From NCBI RefSeq assembly GCF_014652895.1, contig NZ_BMZR01000004.1:102645-166644 (forward strand): a stretch of DNA of 64,000 nucleotides, written 5' to 3'. Source of the stretch: Psychrobacter glaciei. GTDB lineage: Bacteria; Pseudomonadota; Gammaproteobacteria; Pseudomonadales; Moraxellaceae. The notes beneath the pieces were generated by a model. It made no database searches. It saw nothing but the letters and a program-made list of their open reading frames with translations, and was not told the DNA's origin. Positions 63,060-64,000 of this stretch are shown here, one piece after another. The translations under genes and the position numbers were made by a program. Every line of letters begins with the position of its first letter. Within the stretch, counting starts at the first letter, position 1.

Positions 63060-63312
63060 ACCACTACCTCATTGATGAGTCGCTGTTTTATAAACTATAT
63101 TTAATGACATACAAAAATATAAAACAGAAAATATTAAAGAAACTACCATTAGAAAAACGTTCTAAAAATGTCTTTCTAATCGTACTCTTCTAATGGCTAT
63201 ATGGTAGCATTTTTCGTATAAATCAATAAGCCCTTAGCAACTGACGAGGTCATATCTTTACAATTAAGAGGTCATAATTTTTTGAGCTAAAGCGATGATA
63301 TTAAAATATTTT
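63060..63312. other. 253-bp spacer between ccmD and ccmE
   Basis: ccmD and ccmE usually touch or overlap; here AT-rich DNA separates them. It contains a direct repeat GAGGTCATA at 63246 and 63268 (22 bp apart). No gene is visible. It may hold a separate ccmE promoter. Confidence 0.45.
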
Positions 63313-63534
63313 TTACATCGGTTGCTTGGTTTCAGGATTAGGGGTTTTAGCCGTACGCTGTGCTTGCCGTGCTTGCTGAATGGTCAGCTGCTTGATGAGG
63401 GCCTGTCGCTGCCTGCGACTATAAATGATAAAAGCCAGCATCACGCCAACGGTAATGGCCCAGCATGACCAAACAAAAACACCATGCTTACCCATGGCGA
63501 GAAACTCAGAGACGCTATAAAAGTAAGGCTGCAT
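63313..63534 (-). CDS. ccmD: Haem exporter protein CcmD
   Basis: 73-residue single-span membrane protein: YFYSVSEFLAMGKHGVFVWS and a hydrophobic helix to about residue 38, then a basic tail (RRQRQALIKQLTIQQARQAQ). It releases holo-CcmE from the CcmABC complex. It lies 44 bp after ccmC and is too short for confident calling by similarity alone, but the context is decisive. Confidence 0.9.
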   Translation of the reverse strand: MQPYFYSVSEFLAMGKHGVFVWSCWAITVGVMLAFIIYSRRQRQALIKQLTIQQARQAQRTAKTPNPETKQPM

Positions 63535-63578
63535 AATATTTTCCTAGCCGTTATTTGTTTTGGCGACAGTCATTGCAG

Positions 63579-64000
63579 TCATTTGGATTGTCCGCGGATA
63601 TATTCTTTGACCCACGCTTTGCCTTGATCACGATACAAAATCAGCGTGTTGGTACGATAAATCGCTAACGTCGCGACCAATAAATAACTACCAATAATCA
63701 TCAGTAATAATGGCATCCACATATCCGCTGACATTTTTGGTGCAGCAGTTAAGGTAAAGGTCGAGCCTTGATGCAAGGTGTTCCACCACTGTACCGAATA
63801 CTTAATAATAGGCAGGTTTACTGCACCAACAATAGACAAAATAGCGGCGGCTTTACCACGATTGGCCGTGTGCTCAAACGCTGCAAATAACGCCATCACG
63901 CCAGCATACAAAAACGCCAAAATGAGCATAGAGGTCAAACGTGCATCCCAAACCCAGTACGTACCCCACGTCGGTTTTGCCCAAATAGAGCCCGTGATTA
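63579..64000 (-). CDS. ccmC: Haem exporter protein CcmC, partial (N-terminus beyond window)
   Basis: The minus-strand frame enters at the right edge and ends at 63579, giving about 140 C-terminal residues of a family of about 240. The segment GSIWAKPTWGTYWVWDARLT is the tryptophan-rich haem-handling WWD domain, followed by helices (MLILAFLYAGVMALFAAFEH; ILSIVGAVNLPIIKYSVQWW) with a conserved His region. It loads haem onto CcmE together with CcmD. Confidence 0.95.
   Translation of the reverse strand, partial: ITGSIWAKPTWGTYWVWDARLTSMLILAFLYAGVMALFAAFEHTANRGKAAAILSIVGAVNLPIIKYSVQWWNTLHQGSTFTLTAAPKMSADMWMPLLLMIIGSYLLVATLAIYRTNTLILYRDQGKAWVKEYIRGQSK

Overview
The window looks like a chromosomal segment of a Moraxellaceae gammaproteobacterium, most likely Psychrobacter. 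The reasons are the moderately AT-rich coding sequence, AT-rich spacers, a Pseudomonas/Acinetobacter-type Pil-Chp chemotaxis operon, a two-subunit glycyl-tRNA synthetase, minCDE, and the OxyR/AhpC/AhpF set. The genus is an inference from gene content and style; no database search was possible. I found no prophage, plasmid, CRISPR array, rRNA or intact transposase.

Left part (1-17.2 kb): glyS (cut by the window edge) and glyQ; a small PspC-domain protein; a nicotinamide riboside salvage pair (nadR-like, pnuC); an Mpo1-like protein; a nitroreductase; tRNA-Gly(GCC); an M48 lipoprotein protease; bolA; a SirB2-like protein; a lipoprotein of unknown function; trxC; a methyltransferase. Then comes a probable reactive-sulfur module: a Blh-type MBL-fold (persulfide dioxygenase-like) gene divergent from a BigR/SqrR-type ArsR regulator, a SulP anion transporter and two stand-alone DUF442 phosphatase/rhodanese-like proteins.

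Middle (17.3-40 kb): a glutathione S-transferase gene broken by a one-base frameshift; an AGCS symporter; a peroxide-defence block (ahpF, ahpC, oxyR) enclosing two tandem YdcH-like genes; HD-domain, TPMT-like and YgjP-like genes; an iron-linked lipoprotein cluster (two imelysins, a di-haem DUF1111 protein, a DUF1513 protein) with two Fur-box-like sites; an OmpA-like lipoprotein; an acyltransferase; a membrane protein resembling a voltage-sensor module; minC and, 360 bp later, minDE; and cytochrome b561.

Right part (40-64 kb): a complete minus-strand Pil-Chp operon (pilG, pilH, pilI, pilJ, pilK, chpA, chpB, chpC) controlling type IV pili. It has a 2319-residue ChpA, and a PilJ with practically no periplasmic domain. 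Next are an orphan efflux-type adaptor lipoprotein with a disordered linker, an OmpR-type regulator and a histidine kinase whose ATPase domain is split by about 270 low-complexity residues, the metNIQ methionine importer, an aldo/keto reductase, and ccmE-ccmD-ccmC (cut by the right edge).

The most notable non-genic structure is a 174-bp MITE-like repeat present in two full copies (35251-35424 and, inverted, 62380-62553), plus end fragments near 6617, 10561 and 53097 and a related short hairpin near 22155. Other structures are a 4 x 16-bp tandem repeat at 3635-3698, a perfect 19-bp inverted repeat at 53024-53075 and a 22-bp imperfect inverted repeat at 12545-12620.
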